In this document: positions 44,868 through 54,029 of the stretch, in pieces
Position numbering within the stretch: the stretch's first letter is position 1
Layout: each line of letters opens with the position of its first letter
Assembly (NCBI RefSeq): GCF_037996645.1
Contig: NZ_JBBMXV010000001.1
Span: 787,138-851,137, forward strand
Direction of reading: 5' to 3'
Length of the DNA: 64,000 nt
Origin: Halalkalicoccus tibetensis
GTDB taxonomy: Archaea; Halobacteriota; Halobacteria; Halobacteriales; Halalkalicoccaceae
Notes under the pieces: generated by a model
What the model saw: only the letters and a program-made list of their open reading frames with translations
The model's database searches: none
Told to the model about the DNA's origin: nothing
Position numbers and translations under genes: made by a program

Positions 44868-45719
44868 ATGGAAGACGAATTCGGCCCACTCGACGTGACC
44901 GTTCGGGGTCCTGGGGAGCCCGAGGTCGTGGTCATCGGAGGCGTCCACGGCAGCGAGAAGAGCGGCGTCCGCGCGGTGCGTCGCCTGCGCGAGGCCGACC
45001 TCGATCTCCGCCGGGGCGTCGCGTTCGTCCTCGCCAATCCGGCCGCGATCGAGGCCGGCGAACGCTACCTCGACTCGGACCTCAACCGCGTGTTCCCCGG
45101 CGATCCGGACGGCGATCGGGAGGAACGGATCGCCGCCCGGCTCTGCGAGTTCGTCGAGGGTCGGACGTCACTCTCGCTGCACGGTACTGAGGCCGAGCCC
45201 ACGCCGTTCGCGCTCATACACAGCGCCCAGGAGCGTGAGTTCGAACTGGCCTCCGAACTGCCCGTGCCACACGTCGTCGATCACTGGGGGGAGAACGAGC
45301 AGACGATCACGACCTGTGGCTTCACCGTCGAGATCGAGCTCGCCTCGGAGGACTCCGAGGAAGCCGCTGAGGCCGCCGAATATCAGGCCCGCGCGTTCCT
45401 CGAGCGGGTGGACGCGCTCCCCGACGAGCCACCCGAGGCCGATCCGGACTTCTTCCACATCGGCGAACCCGTTCCGAAGTCCTCCGGGAGCTCCTACGAG
45501 CTGTACGTTGAGAACTTCGAACGCGTCCCCGCGGGAACGACCTACGCGAGCGTCGATGGGGAGGATCTGGTCGCCGACGAGCCGTTCTGGCCGATAATGA
45601 TGTCGGAAGGAGGCTCCCCGGACCTCTTCGGCTACAAGGGACGCAAGATCGGCGAGTCGCTCGAAGACGTGAAAGAGACGTGGCTCGGCGAGGACCGGGA
45701 ACCGCGGGACTCCGAGTAG
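44868..45719 (+). CDS. succinylglutamate desuccinylase/aspartoacylase-like metallo-hydrolase
   Basis: 283 residues. VVVIGGVHGSEKSGVRAVRR supplies the first His and the Glu of the M14-type zinc site near residue 26, DSDLNRVFPGDPDG near residue 67 is the substrate-binding block, and TSLSLHGTEAEPTPF supplies the second His near 103. The family cleaves acyl groups from amino acids. The C-terminal third forms the beta domain. Specificity is unknown. The long leader region suggests independent control. Confidence 0.88.
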   Translation: MEDEFGPLDVTVRGPGEPEVVVIGGVHGSEKSGVRAVRRLREADLDLRRGVAFVLANPAAIEAGERYLDSDLNRVFPGDPDGDREERIAARLCEFVEGRTSLSLHGTEAEPTPFALIHSAQEREFELASELPVPHVVDHWGENEQTITTCGFTVEIELASEDSEEAAEAAEYQARAFLERVDALPDEPPEADPDFFHIGEPVPKSSGSSYELYVENFERVPAGTTYASVDGEDLVADEPFWPIMMSEGGSPDLFGYKGRKIGESLEDVKETWLGEDREPRDSE

Positions 45720-45978
45720 CGCCGGTGATTCGATTCGAAACCGAAGTAACGCACCGGGTGAACGAGCGGACGCATCGCCGAGACCTGCCGGGCACGATCG
45801 CCCGCATCGCGGGCAGCTAGCCGCCCTCTTCGAGAAAGTCTTCCATCCGACCACGAACGCTACCCCCGATACGTCGGGGACGGTTCGTTACGCTCCTTCC
45901 CGTCCGAACCGCGCTGTTCGCGTCATGCGCGCCGGTACGCGGCCGTTCGCCATACGCCCGTCCGTCGCGGTTTTCCGA

Positions 45979-47142
45979 CTAGACGACGTTTCGCTCTGTT
46001 TCGCCCCGCTTCTCGAACCGACCGCTCCCCAACGATCCGATGTCGACCAGCGACGCCTCGCCGTCGCAGGCGAGCTCCGCGACCAGCCGGCCGGTGGCGG
46101 GCGCGTGCATGAACCCGTGGCCCGAGAAGCCGACGGCGGTGATCAGACCGGGCACCGTCTCCTCGATGATCGGGTGGTTGTCCGGGGTCACGGCATACAA
46201 CCCGGCCCAGCCCCGGCGGATCCGCGAGTCGGGCCCGAAGTAGGTCGTCCACTCCCCGGCGCGCTCGACGGCGGCCGCGGCCTGCTCCGGGTCCATCCCC
46301 TCGTGGTAGCGGTCGGGATCCGCGTCGGGGTCCTCGCCCCACTGCCCGCCGACCAGCGCGGCCCCCCCGTCCTCGGGCCGGAAGTACGAGCCCGCATCGA
46401 GGTCGATCGTGAACGGATCCGACTCCGGAACCGGGCGTTCGGGCTCGACGACCGCCATCTGGCGGCGCCTGGGCGCCACCGGGAGCTCAACGCCGGCCAT
46501 CCGCCCGATCCGCCTCGCCCACGGCCCGGCGGCGTTGACGACGTAATCGGCCGGGATCCGCCCGTCCCCGTTCGCCCCCGCGAGCTCGACGCCGACCACT
46601 CGTCCCCCATCGCGGCGGATCCCCGTCACCTCGGTCCCGGTTCGGAGCTCGACGCCCGCCCCGCGGGCCGCCCGCGCGTAGCCCTCCACCGCGAGGTCGG
46701 GATCCGCGAAGCCGTCGGTAGGGGAGTAGCTCGCGCCGGCGAACCGGTCGCTCCGGAGCCCCCCGCAGTGCTCCGCTGTCGCCGCTGGGTCGAGGAACTC
46801 GCTGGGGACGCCCAGTTCGTTCTGCATGGCGACGTTCTCCCGTAGCCGCTCGGCCGTTTCCTCCTCGCGCGCGAGGAAGAGGTAGCCGACCCGACGATGG
46901 GCGACGTCGACGCCGAACCGCTCCTCGAAGGCGTCCCAGACCTCGAGGCTCGCCAGCGAGAGCGCGACGTTGACCGGCGTCGAGAACTGCGCGCGGATCC
47001 CGCCGGCCGAGCGGCCCGTGCTCCCGGCACCCAGCGACCCCTTCTCGCAGAGGGTGACCTCGACGCCCCGCTCGGCCAGCGCGTGGGCGCTCGCGAGGCC
47101 GACGATCCCGCCGCCGATCACGACAGTGTGCATATCGGTCAC
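45979..47142 (-). CDS. FAD-dependent amino acid oxidoreductase (DAO family)
   Basis: 387 residues. Dinucleotide motif VVIGGGIVGLASAHALAERG at the N-terminus, CEKGSLGAGSTGRSAGGIRAQ near residue 33, and the C-terminal FAD segment AVGFSGHGFMHAPATGRLVAEL near residue 350 match the glycine/sarcosine/D-amino acid oxidase group. It dehydrogenates an N-substituted or D-amino acid. The divergent neighbour is an ornithine-cyclodeaminase-fold enzyme that acts on imines, so the pair may form one pathway; this is inference. Confidence 0.9.
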   Translation of the reverse strand: MTDMHTVVIGGGIVGLASAHALAERGVEVTLCEKGSLGAGSTGRSAGGIRAQFSTPVNVALSLASLEVWDAFEERFGVDVAHRRVGYLFLAREEETAERLRENVAMQNELGVPSEFLDPAATAEHCGGLRSDRFAGASYSPTDGFADPDLAVEGYARAARGAGVELRTGTEVTGIRRDGGRVVGVELAGANGDGRIPADYVVNAAGPWARRIGRMAGVELPVAPRRRQMAVVEPERPVPESDPFTIDLDAGSYFRPEDGGAALVGGQWGEDPDADPDRYHEGMDPEQAAAAVERAGEWTTYFGPDSRIRRGWAGLYAVTPDNHPIIEETVPGLITAVGFSGHGFMHAPATGRLVAELACDGEASLVDIGSLGSGRFEKRGETERNVV

Positions 47143-47192
47143 ACGGAACGCGAGTGGATAACCATTTGCCGTCGGCCCGCGGCGTTCGACCC

Positions 47193-48158
47193 ATGGTTCG
47201 GATCCTCTCGGAGTCGGACGTCGCCGCGCTGCTCGACCTCGGGGAGCTGCTTCCCGTCATCGAGGACGCCTTCCTCGCGCAGGGCCGCGGCGAGGTCGAG
47301 CGCCCCGAACGCCCGCATTTCCCGGTCGGAATCGGATTGGACGACGAACCCCTCGGAACCGGACTGACGATGCCCGCGTACGTCCACGGCGCCGAGCGCT
47401 ACGCGACGAAGCTCGCGAGCGTCCACCCGGGGAATCCCGAACGAGGGCTCTCGACCGTCAACGCCCAGATCGCCGTCACGGACGCTCGGACGGGGCTGCC
47501 CGAAGCGTACATGGACGGCACCCGGGTGACGGGCGCGCGGACGGGCTGTATCGCCGGGCTCGCCGCCCGCGATCTGGCGAGCGACCCCCTTCGAGTGGGC
47601 ATCATCGGCGCGGGCACGCAGGCGCGCTGGGGGACCCGCGCGATCGCCGCCGGGAGCGACCTCGAGGAGGTCCGGATCTACTCGCCGAGCGACTCCAAAC
47701 GCCGGTGTGCGGCGGATCTGACCGAGCGGGGGATCACGGCGAAGCCGGTCGGCTCGCCCGAGGACGCGGTCGCCGGCGCCGACGTCGTCCTGACGGCGAC
47801 CACGAGCGAGGAGCCCGTCTTCCCGGGGAGCGCGCTCGCGCCCGACGCGCTGGTCGTCGCGGTCGGGGCCTACAGCGGGGAGATGCGCGAGCTCGACGGC
47901 GAGACGATCGAGCGCAGCGAGGCGGTGCTGGCGGACGTCCCCGAGGAAGCGATCGAAACGGGCGACCTGCGCGACAGCGGGCTCTCGGCGGCCGATCTGG
48001 TGCCTCTCTCGGACGTCTTCGAGGGAGGGTTCACGCGGCCGGAGGGGGTCGTCGTGGTCAGCAGCGTCGGTTCGGCAGTGTTGGACGCCGCGACGGCGGA
48101 TCACCTGGTCGAGCGCGCGGAGAGCCAGGACCGCGGGAGAGTAGTCTCGCTGGAGTAG
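47193..48158 (+). CDS. ornithine cyclodeaminase/mu-crystallin family enzyme
   Basis: 321 residues. VRILSESDVAALLDLGELLPVIEDAFLAQGRG is the family opening, TRVTGARTGCIAGLAARDLA is near residue 112, and GIIGAGTQARWGTRAI near residue 140 binds NAD(P)H. The family contains ornithine cyclodeaminase, alanine dehydrogenase and ketimine reductases; sequence alone does not separate them. Divergent from the FAD oxidoreductase; start separated by 50 nt. Confidence 0.9.
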   Translation: MVRILSESDVAALLDLGELLPVIEDAFLAQGRGEVERPERPHFPVGIGLDDEPLGTGLTMPAYVHGAERYATKLASVHPGNPERGLSTVNAQIAVTDARTGLPEAYMDGTRVTGARTGCIAGLAARDLASDPLRVGIIGAGTQARWGTRAIAAGSDLEEVRIYSPSDSKRRCAADLTERGITAKPVGSPEDAVAGADVVLTATTSEEPVFPGSALAPDALVVAVGAYSGEMRELDGETIERSEAVLADVPEEAIETGDLRDSGLSAADLVPLSDVFEGGFTRPEGVVVVSSVGSAVLDAATADHLVERAESQDRGRVVSLE

Positions 48159-48199
48159 CCGGAAGGAGACGAGTTCGCCAAAGCCGCCGAAGCCCGGTC

Positions 48200-50461
48200 T
48201 CAGTCGAGTTCTCGTTCGAGGACGTCCCGGAGCGCCCGGATCTCCTCCGCCGAGGCCGAGAGCTCCCCCGCGTCCGTTTCGATCACCAGCGTTTTCTCAG
48301 GAGTCGCCTCGCCGATCTCCGAGACGGGCGCGACGTCCTCGAACCGTTCGTGGACGGCCTCGGGGTCGGTCGTCTCGATCACCGCGCGACCGGCCCGCTC
48401 GCCGAACAGGGTCCCGATCGTCGGCCCGCCCGAGAGGTCGACCCGCGCGCCCGCCTCGCCGACCATCTCCGCGAGCGCCACCGCCAGTCCACCGTGGCTG
48501 ACGTCGTGGACCGCGAGGGTTCCCCCGTCGTTCGCGGCCGCCGCGAGCGCCGCGACGAACTCCGGGGCGCCCTCGGAGGGCGCGGGGAACCGGTCGGAGC
48601 CGCCAAAGCGGGCCAGCAGTTCGGAGCCGCCCAGCTCGGGCTCCGCCTCGCCCGCGAGGACCGGATCGCCGACGACCAGCAGTCGTCCCTCGCCCGAGAG
48701 CCGCGTCGGCGGGGCGTCGTAGCCCTCGCGGGTCCCGACCATCGCGAGCGTTGGCGTCGGCGGGATCGGACCCGTCGCGGAGTCGTTGTACAGCGAGACG
48801 TTCCCGCCGACGACCGGCACCGAGAGCGCCGAGCAGGCGTCGGCAAGCCCCGAGACGATCCCCCGGAAGCCGCCGTAGACCGCGGGCTTCTCGGGATTGG
48901 CGCCGTTGAGGCAGTCCACGGCGGCGAGCGGCGTCGCGCCCTTCGCCGCGAGGTTGGTCGCGTTCTCGACGGCGACCGCCCGCGCGCCCTCGTAGGGAGC
49001 CGCGCCCGTCCAGTTGGGGTCCGCGCCCGCCGAGATCGCGAGCCCGGTGCCCGTCTCGCGGTTCTCACCGCTCGACCCGTCGGCGGAGCGTGGCTCCGCC
49101 CGCGCCTCTCGGATGGCCATCACTGCCGCGTCGTCACCCGGCTTCACGGCCGTGCGCACGCCGACCTCGTGGTCGTACTGGCGGTACACCCACTCCCTGC
49201 TCGCGGTGTTCGGGCTCCCGACGACCGTCTCGAAGGCCTCCCTTAATTCGACGTCGGGCAGATCGCGTGCGGGCTCTTCGGGCTCGACGTGCGCGAGGTC
49301 GTTCATCGGCGCGCCGTCCGCGAGGAACTCCGCGGGGACGTCGACGACCGTCTCGCGCCCTCGCGGTTCGCTTTGCTCACCGCTCGTGTCGTCCGAGGCG
49401 CGTTGCGCCTCGCTTCCTTCGAAGGTACAGGTGTAGTTCCCCTCGGTCACCTCGCCGATGACCGAGCAGCCGAGATCGAAGCGCTCGGCGATCGCCTCGA
49501 CGCGCTCGACGTTCTCGGGACGCACCTCGTAGCACATCCGTTCCTGGGATTCGGCGAGCAGGATCTCCATGGCGTTCATGTTCGGCTCGCGCTGATGGAC
49601 GCGGTTCAGGTCGATCTCCGCGCCGAAGCCGCCCTTCGCGACGAGCTCGCTCGAGGCCCCGCCGAGCCCCGCCGCCCCGAGGTCGCGCGCGGACTCGATC
49701 AGCCCCTCGTCGATCAGGCTCTCGTTGGCCTCGATCAGCAGCTTCTCGGTGTAGGGGTCGCCGACCTGCACGGCGGGGCGGTCCTCGGTCTCGGCGTCCT
49801 CCGCGAGGTCCTCGCTGGCAAAGGAGGCACCGCCCAGCCCGTCCCGGCCGGTGGCGTTGCCGACGAGGACGAGCTCGTTGCCCGCCTCTTGGGCCTCGGC
49901 GGTGACGAGCCGGTCCTCCGAGACGAGGCCGACGCAGGCGACGTTCACGAGGGGATTTCCCTCGTAGTCGGGGTGGAAGGCGAGGCTGCCGCCCACCGTC
50001 GGAACCCCGATCGCGTTTCCGTAGTCGGAGATCCCCTCGACGACGCCCTCGAGGAGGTACCGGGAGTGTTCACGATCGAAGTCGCCGAAGTACAGCGAGT
50101 CCGTGAGTGCAATGGGATAGGCGCCCATCGAGAGGGTGTCCCGAACGATGCCCCCGATCCCCGTCGCGGCCCCGTCGTAGGGGTCGACGTAGGAGGGGTG
50201 GTTGTGGCTCTCGATGCCCAGCGTGATGTAGGTCTCGCCCTCGCCCGAGCCGTGATCGGGAAGCGCGACGACCGCGGCGTCGTCGCCGGGCCCGACGACC
50301 ACCTGCTCGCCCTCGCTGTCGAACGCCGAGAGCAGCGGGCGCGAGGAGCGATAGGCACAGTGCTCGCTCCAGAGGTTCTCGAACAGCGCCGCCTCGGCTC
50401 GCGTGGGTTCGCGGCCGAGCTCCCCGGTGACGATCTCGCGATCCGAGTCGGACAGACTCAT
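48200..50461 (-). CDS. purL: phosphoribosylformylglycinamidine synthase subunit II with two internal insertions
   Basis: 753 residues. [37 protein letters not shown] near residue 120, the SHNHPS block near 81, [11 protein letters not shown] near 443 and GNVSLYND near 560 are PurL landmarks. It converts FGAR to FGAM in purine synthesis. Two segments seem foreign: residues 352-370 after FEGSE, and residues 452-468 after AIR. Both are multiples of three and contain an 8-bp hairpin with a 3-nt loop. The surrounding conserved blocks are intact, so the enzyme should function. Confidence 0.93.
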   Translation of the reverse strand: MSLSDSDREIVTGELGREPTRAEAALFENLWSEHCAYRSSRPLLSAFDSEGEQVVVGPGDDAAVVALPDHGSGEGETYITLGIESHNHPSYVDPYDGAATGIGGIVRDTLSMGAYPIALTDSLYFGDFDREHSRYLLEGVVEGISDYGNAIGVPTVGGSLAFHPDYEGNPLVNVACVGLVSEDRLVTAEAQEAGNELVLVGNATGRDGLGGASFASEDLAEDAETEDRPAVQVGDPYTEKLLIEANESLIDEGLIESARDLGAAGLGGASSELVAKGGFGAEIDLNRVHQREPNMNAMEILLAESQERMCYEVRPENVERVEAIAERFDLGCSVIGEVTEGNYTCTFEGSEAQRASDDTSGEQSEPRGRETVVDVPAEFLADGAPMNDLAHVEPEEPARDLPDVELREAFETVVGSPNTASREWVYRQYDHEVGVRTAVKPGDDAAVMAIREARAEPRSADGSSGENRETGTGLAISAGADPNWTGAAPYEGARAVAVENATNLAAKGATPLAAVDCLNGANPEKPAVYGGFRGIVSGLADACSALSVPVVGGNVSLYNDSATGPIPPTPTLAMVGTREGYDAPPTRLSGEGRLLVVGDPVLAGEAEPELGGSELLARFGGSDRFPAPSEGAPEFVAALAAAANDGGTLAVHDVSHGGLAVALAEMVGEAGARVDLSGGPTIGTLFGERAGRAVIETTDPEAVHERFEDVAPVSEIGEATPEKTLVIETDAGELSASAEEIRALRDVLERELD
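49058..49108 (-). repeat. 51-nt in-frame insertion element in purL (second of two in the protein)
   Basis: In the coding strand it lies between ATC CGA and GAG ACG. The flanks CGAGAG and CGCGAG are near-identical direct repeats. Inside is an 8-bp stem with a GTG loop (49082-49100), and the coding strand then reads GACGGGTCGAGCGGTGAG and AACCGCGAG, a string shared with the other purL insertion. Confidence 0.72.
49352..49408 (-). repeat. 57-nt in-frame insertion element in purL (first in the protein)
   Basis: It lies after TTC GAA GGA AGC GAG. Flanking GCGAG repeats mark the edges. An 8-bp stem with GTT loop (49394-49412) is followed in the coding strand by CGAGCGGTGAG, then CAAAGCG, then AACCGCGAG. 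The order matches the other purL element, with 7 extra bases in the second half. Because this linker varies naturally in length, the exact edges are less sure. Confidence 0.6.
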
Positions 50462-50566
50462 TCACCCCTCTGTTCAAACGAGGCGGATAAATCGCTTTCC
50501 ATACCCACGTTCATGGGTATCGGCGCGGACCGGGGCGCTTTTGCCGGCGCTCGCCGAAGCCCGGGT

Positions 50567-51256
50567 GTGTTGTCGGTCGAGCTCCACGCACACTCCGCCC
50601 TCTCGCACGACGGCCGCGACCCCGTCGAACTCCTCCTCGAGCAGGCCGCCGCCGTCGGCCTCGACGCGCTCGCGATCACCGACCACGACGCGATCGAGGC
50701 GAGCCTCGAGGCCGCAGAGCTCGCCCCCGACTACGGGCTGGTCGGGATCCCCGGGATCGAGGTCTCGAGCGCGGCGGGCCACGTACTCGGACTCGGGGTC
50801 GAGGAGCGGGTGGAGGCCGGCCTCCCCTACGACGAGACCCTCGAGCGGATCCACGAGGCGGGCGGGATCGCCGTCGTTCCCCACCCGTTCCAGTCCTCGC
50901 GCCACGGCGTCGGCACGCGGGTCTCACGCGACGAGCTCGCCCGCGCGGACGCCATCGAGATCTACAACTCCCGGCTGCTCACTGGTCGAGCGAACCGGAA
51001 GGCAGAACGCTTCGCGCGCTCGCGGGGCCTCCCGATGACCGCCGGCAGCGACGCCCACATCGGCGAGATGGTCGGCCAGGCCGTCACGCGGGTTGACACC
51101 GGGGGCGAGCGGAGCGTCGACGCGATCTCGAAGGGGATCCGCGAGGGCCGGACGACCGTCGACGGCAAGCGCACCCCCTGGCGGATCAGCTTCCGACAGG
51201 CCGGGGGCGGAGCGAAACGCCGCGTGAAACGCCGAGTCTCCTCCCTGCTCGAATGA
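50567..51256 (+). CDS. PHP-domain metal-dependent phosphoesterase
   Basis: 229 residues from GTG 50567. The metal sites are SVELHAHSALSHDGRD near residue 7, ITDHDAIEASLEA near 38, IPGIEVSS near 62, VVPHPFQ near 102, and SDAHIG near 162, the canonical PHP set. The substrate is probably a nucleotide or DNA end, as in other single-PHP proteins. An alternative ATG at 50514 lengthens it by 17 residues; a CTTTTGC box 28 nt before the GTG favours the GTG. The stop overlaps the next gene by 4 nt. Confidence 0.88.
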   Translation: MLSVELHAHSALSHDGRDPVELLLEQAAAVGLDALAITDHDAIEASLEAAELAPDYGLVGIPGIEVSSAAGHVLGLGVEERVEAGLPYDETLERIHEAGGIAVVPHPFQSSRHGVGTRVSRDELARADAIEIYNSRLLTGRANRKAERFARSRGLPMTAGSDAHIGEMVGQAVTRVDTGGERSVDAISKGIREGRTTVDGKRTPWRISFRQAGGGAKRRVKRRVSSLLE

Positions 51257-52308
51257 TCCACGGGGCCAGTCCCGCGCTCGTCGACCGGGCGATCGAGAGC
51301 GGCGACTCCCTGCCCGGCGGCCGAGGCTTCGCCGGCCGACTCCCCGACGGCCGGTCCGTCCGGGACGTCCTCGGGCGCTATCCCGTGTTCACGGAGCGCT
51401 CGAGCGCGGGGTGGGCCTTCTCGCCGGCCGAACTGGAGGATCCCGTTTCGTTCCCGGCCGGCCACGCCGGCGACGAGCGCGTCTGGACGCTCCCCGACCC
51501 GCCTGCCTTCGTCGCCGAGGACGAGGCGACCGAGCGGGTCGCGAGCGCACTGGAGGCGAGCCTCGGGATCGACGACGACGGCCTCGCCGTCGCGTTCTCC
51601 GGCGGCGTCGATTCCGCGGTCGTCGCCAGTCGCCTCGACGCCCCGCTGTACGTCGTCGGCTTCGAGGGCAGCCACGACCTCGAGGCCGCTCGTGAAAGCG
51701 CCAGCGCGATGGGGCGCGAGCTCCGGACCATCGAGTGTACCCACACCGACATCGAGCGGGCAGTACCCATCGTGGCGCGCGCCACGGGACGGGCCAACGC
51801 GATGGACGTCGGGATCGCCCTGCCGCTCTTTCTCGTCGCCGAGCGGGCCGTCGAGGACGGTCACGATCGGCTGGCGGTCGGCCAGGGCGCCGACGAGCTG
51901 TTCGGCGGCTACGAGAAGGTCATCCGGGCCGATCACCGGGTCGAGGCCGACTCCGTTCGGGGCGCGACCCGCGAGGTGATCGCCTCCCTTCCCGAGCAAC
52001 TGGAGCGCGACGTCCTCTCCATCAGGGCCGCCGGCGCCGAACCGGTCGCACCCCTGCTCGACGACCGGGTGGTGGATGCCGCGCTCCGCCTCGACGGGCC
52101 GATGCTCGCGACGGAGGGGGAGCGAAAGCGGGTCTTCCGGCGGGCGGCCCGCGGGTTCGTGCCGGCCGAGATTGCGGATCGGGAGAAGAAGGCGGTGCAG
52201 TACGGCAGCCTGATCGCCCGCGAGATCGACCGGCTCGCCCGGCGGGCGGGCTACAAGCGTCGGATGGACGACCACGTCACGCAGTACGTCGAGTCGCTAC
52301 TCGAGTAG
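51253..52308 (+). CDS. asparagine-synthase-like ATP pyrophosphatase without a glutaminase domain
   Basis: 351 residues. PP-loop AVAFSGGVDSAVVASRL near residue 113, and MDVGIALPLFLVAERA with AVGQGADELFGGYEKV near 213 are the synthetase-domain motifs of asparagine synthase. The N-terminal cysteine glutaminase domain is absent, so ammonia must come from solution or another protein, or the protein adenylates something else. It is coupled by ATGA to the PHP gene. The C-terminus overlaps the NUDIX gene end by 12 nt. Confidence 0.88.
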   Translation: MIHGASPALVDRAIESGDSLPGGRGFAGRLPDGRSVRDVLGRYPVFTERSSAGWAFSPAELEDPVSFPAGHAGDERVWTLPDPPAFVAEDEATERVASALEASLGIDDDGLAVAFSGGVDSAVVASRLDAPLYVVGFEGSHDLEAARESASAMGRELRTIECTHTDIERAVPIVARATGRANAMDVGIALPLFLVAERAVEDGHDRLAVGQGADELFGGYEKVIRADHRVEADSVRGATREVIASLPEQLERDVLSIRAAGAEPVAPLLDDRVVDAALRLDGPMLATEGERKRVFRRAARGFVPAEIADREKKAVQYGSLIAREIDRLARRAGYKRRMDDHVTQYVESLLE

Positions 52309-52758
52309 GGAGATCGCCTCGCGGCCCAGCCGGGCGACGTCGGCGTCGAACCGCCTCTCATCCAGCTCCTCGGGCCCGACCCACTCCCAGGCCTCCGTCC
52401 CCTGCTCGCCGTCGGCGGGAGCGAGCTCCCGCGAATCGGCCCGACCGTAGTAGACGAAGTCGATGTGTTGGTGGCCCACGCCCGCCTCGTGGACGTTGAT
52501 GTCCTCCAACAGGAGGTGGACGGGTTCGGGCAGCGACGTGACGGTGGGCGAGCTCACGTCGTCGTGTTCGCACACCAGCGTCACGTCCAGACCCGTCTCC
52601 TCGCGGACCTCGCGTTTCGCGGCCTCGTGGGGCAGTTCGTCACGGTCGATGTGGCCACCGGGCGGGAGCCACAGCCCCAGCTTCCCGTGTTCGTGCAGCA
52701 GGGTCGCGCCGTCGTTGACGACGTAGACGGTGGCGACGAAGTGCCGTGTCGTCTCCAT
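52297..52758 (-). CDS. NUDIX hydrolase
   Basis: 153 residues. NUDIX box PGGHIDRDELPHEAAKREVREETGLDV spans residues 34-60. The N-terminus METTRHFVATVYVVNDGATLL and the partial HVNVHE-type segment (LLEDINVHEAGVGHQHIDFVYY) resemble nucleotide-sugar or mutT-like hydrolases. The substrate is unknown. It converges with the asparagine-synthase-like gene. Second NUDIX protein in the window; the two are not closely similar. Confidence 0.88.
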   Translation of the reverse strand: METTRHFVATVYVVNDGATLLHEHGKLGLWLPPGGHIDRDELPHEAAKREVREETGLDVTLVCEHDDVSSPTVTSLPEPVHLLLEDINVHEAGVGHQHIDFVYYGRADSRELAPADGEQGTEAWEWVGPEELDERRFDADVARLGREAISLLE

Positions 52759-52792
52759 GCCCCCACGAGCCCCGACGACCGTTTGGTCGTTT

Positions 52793-53323
52793 CTATCCGT
52801 CCCGCCCGTCCTCCCCACTCGGCGGGTCGACACCGCGTTTCCGCTCGAGGAAGCTCCGCTCGGGGTCCTCGGGGTCACGCTCCCGAAATACGTCGAGCCC
52901 TTTCTGATAGCGCTCCGTCGTCGGCTCCGCGGGTGCCTCGAGGACCAGCTCGGCGATCCCCGTCTCCCGGCCGGTGTAGCCGAAGCCCGCGCGGTGGCAG
53001 GCCTCGTAGGCGAAGGGGTTGTTGACGGCGATCCGCACGGTCCCGTACCCCCGTTCGAGCGCCCGCTCGCGGACGAACCCCAGCAGGCGGGGCCCGAGGC
53101 CTTCCCCACGATGCTCGTCGTGGGTCGTGATATATCGGATCCACAGCGTCGCGGGGTCGGTCCGGTCCTCGTTGAACGCCGCGGCCGCGCGGATCTCGTC
53201 GCCCTCGCGCACCACCGCCTTGCCCGTGTTCGTCATCACGAACTTCCCGGCGTAGCTGAACGACCGGTAGTCGAGCTCGAGCTTCGGCCCGTCGGGCGGC
53301 CAGCCGAGCAGTTCGGGCTCCAT
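52793..53323 (-). CDS. GNAT-family N-acetyltransferase
   Basis: 176 residues. The acetyl-CoA site is in ITTHDEHRGEGLGPRLLGFVRERALERG near residue 69, a Q/R-x-x-G-x-G/A form, and AVNNPFAYEACHRAGFGYTGRETG near 99 is motif B. It acetylates an amine. C-terminal 40 residues are polar. The ATG at 53323 is preferred because upstream frame adds 17 residues without homology. Same strand and 34 nt from the NUDIX gene. Confidence 0.87.
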   Translation of the reverse strand: MEPELLGWPPDGPKLELDYRSFSYAGKFVMTNTGKAVVREGDEIRAAAAFNEDRTDPATLWIRYITTHDEHRGEGLGPRLLGFVRERALERGYGTVRIAVNNPFAYEACHRAGFGYTGRETGIAELVLEAPAEPTTERYQKGLDVFRERDPEDPERSFLERKRGVDPPSGEDGRDG

Positions 53324-53400
53324 GTCGGCGTTTTGTCGCCCCCGGTGTTGAACGGTGTGGAAACCGGGAGACACATGGCCCCGCCGGCCGAACGCCCGTC

Positions 53401-53814
53401 ATGGCCGACCTCGCACGGTTCGACCGATCGGCGTTGACGGTCCTGCTGCTCGTCGTCGACGCGGCGATCATCGCCGGACAGCTCTCCTACGGCCTGATCA
53501 CCCACGGCACCGCCCCGCTCGCCGACCCTCTCTACACCGCGGAGACGGTCGCCCCCTTCCTGCTGGGGTGGCTACTCGTCGCGCCGATGCTGGGGGTCTA
53601 CACCGCCCGCGTCCGCGAGTCGATCGTCGAGACGGCCCTCGCCGTGATTATCGCCTGGACGGTCGCCGCACTGGTCGGCATCGGATTGCGTGCGACCCCG
53701 TGGCTCGTCGGCGGCGCGCCGCCGACGTTCGTCCTCGTCACCGTCGTCACCGGCCTCGCGACCCTACTGCCCTGGCGCGTGCTCGTGGCCCTCGGCGTCC
53801 GTTCCCGCCGATAG
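53401..53814 (+). CDS. DUF3054 membrane protein
   Basis: 137 residues, four helices: LTVLLLVVDAAIIAGQLSYG, then VAPFLLGWLLVAPMLGVYT, LAVIIAWTVAALVGIGLRATPWL and PTFVLVTVVTGLATLLPWRVLVALG. The layout matches DUF3054, a haloarchaeal and bacterial membrane family of unknown role. Divergent from the acetyltransferase gene. Confidence 0.85.
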   Translation: MADLARFDRSALTVLLLVVDAAIIAGQLSYGLITHGTAPLADPLYTAETVAPFLLGWLLVAPMLGVYTARVRESIVETALAVIIAWTVAALVGIGLRATPWLVGGAPPTFVLVTVVTGLATLLPWRVLVALGVRSRR

Positions 53815-53907
53815 CCGGCCTCCGTCGAACCCGCTGCATTTCTCCCGAACCGTCCACGAAATCCTCGTTTTTGTGTCCATGCGTGTACACCTCATCTTTT
53901 GGCATAT

Positions 53908-53924
53908 CTCTATAACTTATAGAG
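53908..53924. repeat. AT-rich inverted repeat upstream of a small membrane protein
   Basis: CTCTATA-ACT-TATAGAG is a 7-bp stem with a 3-nt spacer. It lies in a 130-nt AT-rich stretch (53870-54005) about 100 nt before the next start. The symmetry could be an operator, but no regulator is known. Confidence 0.4.
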
Positions 53925-54029
53925 AACGGTAAGAGACCCTTTCAAGATTCACAAGGAGGGATATCGGGAGATAATTCAAAACGTTAACAAAACACTTATG
54001 CCGATATGGTCCATAAATCAGAATACATT

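Noticed and set aside
45720..45978. Possible short minus-strand coding tail (reading RGRMEDFLEEGG)
   Set aside because: No start codon with homology upstream and only a few plausible residues; treated as noncoding.
49289..51256. 655-residue open frame on the + strand across the 5' half of purL and the PHP gene
   Set aside because: Its first 425 codons are antisense to purL, which has full family homology; only the last 229 residues (from GTG 50567) match a family, so only these are called.
53401..53932. Alternative long ORFs around the DUF3054 gene
   Set aside because: They are Arg-rich shifted readings of a membrane protein with four clean helices.
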